Both the position numbers and the translations under genes were made by a program. Positions 61,561-64,000 of a DNA stretch of 64,000 bases are shown piece after piece. The DNA is from Segatella hominis. GTDB lineage: Bacteria; Bacteroidota; Bacteroidia; Bacteroidales; Bacteroidaceae. The DNA lies in assembly GCF_004535825.1 (NCBI RefSeq), contig NZ_SGVY01000005.1, positions 62,001-126,000 of the forward strand, in the 5' to 3' direction. The notes beneath the pieces are model-generated. The model was not told the DNA's origin. It searched no databases and saw only the letters and a program-made list of their open reading frames with translations. The number at the start of each line of letters is the position of its first letter. Within the stretch, counting starts at the first letter, position 1.

Positions 61561-62994
61561 CTACGCACAGATTTTTGCGTTATTTTTGTGCGAAAACAGG
61601 TATAATCCGCTAAATGTGATGAGTCCGTTGAGCATCAATAATTCATAGCCCAATTTGTAGCCCAAATGATGGGATGAGTACCAGTCGATTGCATAACAGA
61701 TAATCGGACTCAAAATCGCAATATAGGGAGTTACTTGATCATTGGCTCTCCGTTTGGTGAAGATTCCAAATCCAAATATTCCCAAAAGGGGTCCGTAGGT
61801 GTAAGAGCAGATAATGTATATGGCATCTATCACACTTGTTGAGTTGATCTGCTTGAAGAGGATGATGAAAATAACAAACAGAATGGCGACGCCAAGATGT
61901 GTATATTTTCGTAGCTTTTCATCCTTCGGAGAATCCATGATATCTACGCAAATACTGGTTGTTATCGCCGTAATGGCTGAGTCGGCACTGGAAAAACTGG
62001 CTGCCACAATACCGATAGTAAAAAATACGACAACCATATTGCCCATGTAGCCAGATGCTGCAAACATCGGCAACAGATCATCCGGTGATTCAGGGAAAGG
62101 CATTTGCTGCTTTTGTGCCAATAATATCAGCAATATGCCTAATGCTAAAAACAGCAGGTTGGCTGGTACGAAAGCAAAGCCATACGTGCACATATCTTTC
62201 TGTGCATCACGAAGCGTCTTGCAGGTGAGATTCTTCTGCATCATGTCCTGATCAAGTCCCGTCATGACTATGACCACGAATATTCCACTTAAGAACTGCT
62301 TCCAGAAATTCTGTCTTGAAACCCAATCGTCGAAGACAAATATCTGCGAATATTTACTGTCACAAATGGCATGGTAAGCCTCCATCGGAGTGAAGTCCAG
62401 GCATTTGATGGTATAATAAATAATCAGGATTAAGGCAGAAAACATACATAAAGTTTGGAACGTATCCGTCCAGACTAATGTCTTGATTCCACCCTTGCGG
62501 GTATAAAACCATATCAGCATGACCATGACGGGAACTGTCAATATGAATGGAATTCCTAAATTGTCTAATACAAACTTTTGCAGGATGATGCATACAACAT
62601 AAAATCTGACTGCGGCTCCTATGATTTTGGAAATGATAAAAAAGGAAGCGCCGGTCTTATAGGAATGATTGCCCATCCTATCTTTCAGGTAAGAATAGAT
62701 GGTCGTTAAATTATGCTTATAATATATAGGTAATAGGAAAAAGGCTACGATGAAATAACCAAAGATAAAACCGATACACATCTGCAGGTAAGTCATGTTC
62801 ATCTTGTATGCCATTCCCGGAACGCTGACAAAAGTGATGCCGCTGATGGATGCGCCCACCATTCCGAAGGCCACCATGTACCAGGGAGACCTGCGGTTTC
62901 CCCGGTAAAAGGTTTCATTATTTGCTTTACGAGATGTGATTTTGCTGAATATCAGCAATATGCAGAAATAGATAAGTATTGTAACTAAAATCAT
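61561..62994 (-). CDS. Sodium/solute symporter (SSS family)
   Basis: The 477 residues form about 13 membrane helices. It shows the SSS pattern: FGMVGASISGITFVSVPG (48-65), the GASFFIISK and FYTRKGGIKTLVWTDTFQ segments, and VAASFSSADSAITAITTS (about 333-350), the Na+ site helix. It imports a small solute with Na+. The gene lies 24 bases downstream of a lytic transglycosylase on the same strand, suggesting the pair is cotranscribed and the substrate may be a cell-wall sugar or sialic acid-like compound (inference). Confidence 0.85.
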   Translation of the reverse strand: MILVTILIYFCILLIFSKITSRKANNETFYRGNRRSPWYMVAFGMVGASISGITFVSVPGMAYKMNMTYLQMCIGFIFGYFIVAFFLLPIYYKHNLTTIYSYLKDRMGNHSYKTGASFFIISKIIGAAVRFYVVCIILQKFVLDNLGIPFILTVPVMVMLIWFYTRKGGIKTLVWTDTFQTLCMFSALILIIYYTIKCLDFTPMEAYHAICDSKYSQIFVFDDWVSRQNFWKQFLSGIFVVIVMTGLDQDMMQKNLTCKTLRDAQKDMCTYGFAFVPANLLFLALGILLILLAQKQQMPFPESPDDLLPMFAASGYMGNMVVVFFTIGIVAASFSSADSAITAITTSICVDIMDSPKDEKLRKYTHLGVAILFVIFIILFKQINSTSVIDAIYIICSYTYGPLLGIFGFGIFTKRRANDQVTPYIAILSPIICYAIDWYSSHHLGYKLGYELLMLNGLITFSGLYLFSHKNNAKICA

Positions 62995-63018
62995 TCTTCT
63001 AATCGTTTAAAAATGGGT

Positions 63019-64000
63019 TTAAATTTTGTATTTATTCTTTTTCTTTGCTTCTGTCGGAGTGCCATAATAACTGCGAGGTGAAATCATCCTCCTGCCACTT
63101 CTGATATTTCCTCCACAGTATTCGCTCCATCGTTTCTGAATGCGCTCTACGTAATCCGCAGTCTCCGTGCCTCTCATGAAACCTCTTTTCACGACAGGAT
63201 CCCGATAATAATAAGGATTGCTAAGCTTGAGGACGAAATGTTTTACTTCCTCCCAATTGTATGGATTGCCCCCATATTTCTTGGTTAAAGCCATGGCATC
63301 TCTGATGTGGTTGAAACCTCCATTGTATGCAGCAAGGGCATATAAGATTCGCTGGTTTGGATCATGGATGTCAGAGAAATGCCCTTGCAGTTCAGCCATA
63401 TAGCGGGATGCTGCAGCGATGTTGGCCTCTGGCTGATGTATGTCGTTTATGGAAAGTCCCAGATGGGATGCGGTAGATGGCATGATCTGCATGAGTCCGC
63501 AAGCCCCAGCCCATGATTTGGCATTCGGGTCAAAACAACTCTCCTGATAACATTGCGCAGCCATCAGGCGCCAATCCATTCTTGCCGTAGGAGCATATCG
63601 CTGAAAATATCCGTCGTATTCCGAGATGACACCTTTCGACCTGTTCAGGAAAGGAGAATAAACATGGCGTCTGATACTTTGTGAGGATAAGAGGAAAGTT
63701 TCTTCTCTTTTCACTTCCGCAGTCAATTGCGGTTTGTACCAGGCATTCAGAGAGTCTGCCAAACTGTTGTTGTCTCCTATGACAGCCCATTGTTCTTGGG
63801 TCGTATCCTGTTTAGGACCGCAAAACAACAATTTTCCTTTCGCTTTCTTGCGTGATAAGGGAACGGCAATAATGTCGCCCTCCCCTTTTTCCAACTTGCT
63901 GATCATCTCAGTAGTGTCCTTACATACTTCCACTCTCAGGCTGACTCCAATTTTCTGGGCAAATTTCTCGCAAAGAAGATATTGCAAACCCAAATTCCGG
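63019..64000 (-). CDS. MltF-like lytic transglycosylase, partial (N-terminus outside window)
   Basis: About 327 residues are visible; the frame runs off the right edge without a start (codons R-N precede LGLQYLLCEKFA). The visible part mirrors the 55032-56300 protein: the end of the solute-binding-like domain, then the SLT domain with CYQESCFD (catalytic E), the canonical GLMQIMP and AAYNGG. The tail is basic (EAKKKNKYKI). It should cleave peptidoglycan to 1,6-anhydro products. It sits directly upstream of the symporter, with which it probably forms an operon whose promoter is outside the window. Confidence 0.85.
   Translation of the reverse strand, partial: RNLGLQYLLCEKFAQKIGVSLRVEVCKDTTEMISKLEKGEGDIIAVPLSRKKAKGKLLFCGPKQDTTQEQWAVIGDNNSLADSLNAWYKPQLTAEVKREETFLLSSQSIRRHVYSPFLNRSKGVISEYDGYFQRYAPTARMDWRLMAAQCYQESCFDPNAKSWAGACGLMQIMPSTASHLGLSINDIHQPEANIAAASRYMAELQGHFSDIHDPNQRILYALAAYNGGFNHIRDAMALTKKYGGNPYNWEEVKHFVLKLSNPYYYRDPVVKRGFMRGTETADYVERIQKRWSEYCGGNIRSGRRMISPRSYYGTPTEAKKKNKYKI

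Overview
The window reads as a chromosomal segment of a gut or oral Bacteroidota of the Prevotella/Segatella (P. copri-like) type. Three things support this. At least 22 transcription units are preceded by the Bacteroidota -7 promoter element TAnnTTTG. The F-type ATP synthase operon has the Bacteroidota order beta-epsilon-(AtpI-like)-a-c-b-delta-alpha-gamma, and RseC precedes RnfBCDGEA. Several families are typical of the phylum (DUF4301, PCMD, calycin-like, DUF3943, DHHW, RnfG with a TAST flavin site). The species assignment is inference; no rRNA operon is present.

Layout. 1-9.2 kb: end of a DUF4301 gene, the RNase P RNA gene, a small membrane protein, gdhA, a three-gene cell-surface operon (PCMD lipoprotein, outer-membrane barrel, calycin/PCMD exported protein) and rpsA with six S1 domains. 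9.5-13.8 kb: a polysaccharide flippase, an NhaD-like Na+/H+ antiporter and pfkA. 13.9-21.7 kb: the complete ATP synthase operon. 21.8-24.3 kb: a large outer-membrane protein with surface repeats and DUF3943. 24.6-30.5 kb: rseC-rnfBCDGEA, ended by a strong terminator. 30.9-38.7 kb: a D-2-hydroxyacid dehydrogenase, a secreted TPR protein, gyrA and a Clp ATPase without the usual N-domain. 38.9-53.5 kb: tRNA-Thr(CGT) and tRNA-Gly(CCC), tagaturonate reductase, panB-MFS, a HAD phosphatase, rsmG, a metallo-beta-lactamase-fold hydrolase, ruvC and a ModF-like ATPase, small membrane proteins, tRNA-Cys, an AAA+CYTH (TTD14-like) protein, trxB with an unknown partner, and an Rpn/PD-(D/E)XK family protein.

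53.5-64 kb is the most distinctive part. It starts with relics of an amidase/HU-like module. Then comes a reverse-strand set of a SGNH hydrolase, an MBOAT acyltransferase, two DHHW (AlgX/PatB-like) proteins, a lytic transglycosylase lipoprotein and an esterase. Upstream of these lies a second lytic transglycosylase paired with a sodium/solute symporter. I read this as a candidate cell-wall O-acetylation and turnover locus: the acyltransferase would export acetyl groups, the DHHW proteins would transfer them, esterases would remove them, and the transglycosylases would cleave glycan whose sensitivity depends on acetylation. This is a hypothesis from gene content, not a proven system.

Energy genes dominate the middle. 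Rnf would couple ferredoxin:NAD+ oxidoreduction to ion export. The ATP synthase c subunit lacks the Na+ ligands and looks proton-coupled. The NhaD-like antiporter could exchange the two ions.

Intergenic DNA carries several repeat families: 22-23 bp tandem arrays at three places, an 18-bp motif with three exact copies, a GCGTGGGC-type inverted repeat, and a purine-rich repeat present twice inside the ATP synthase operon.
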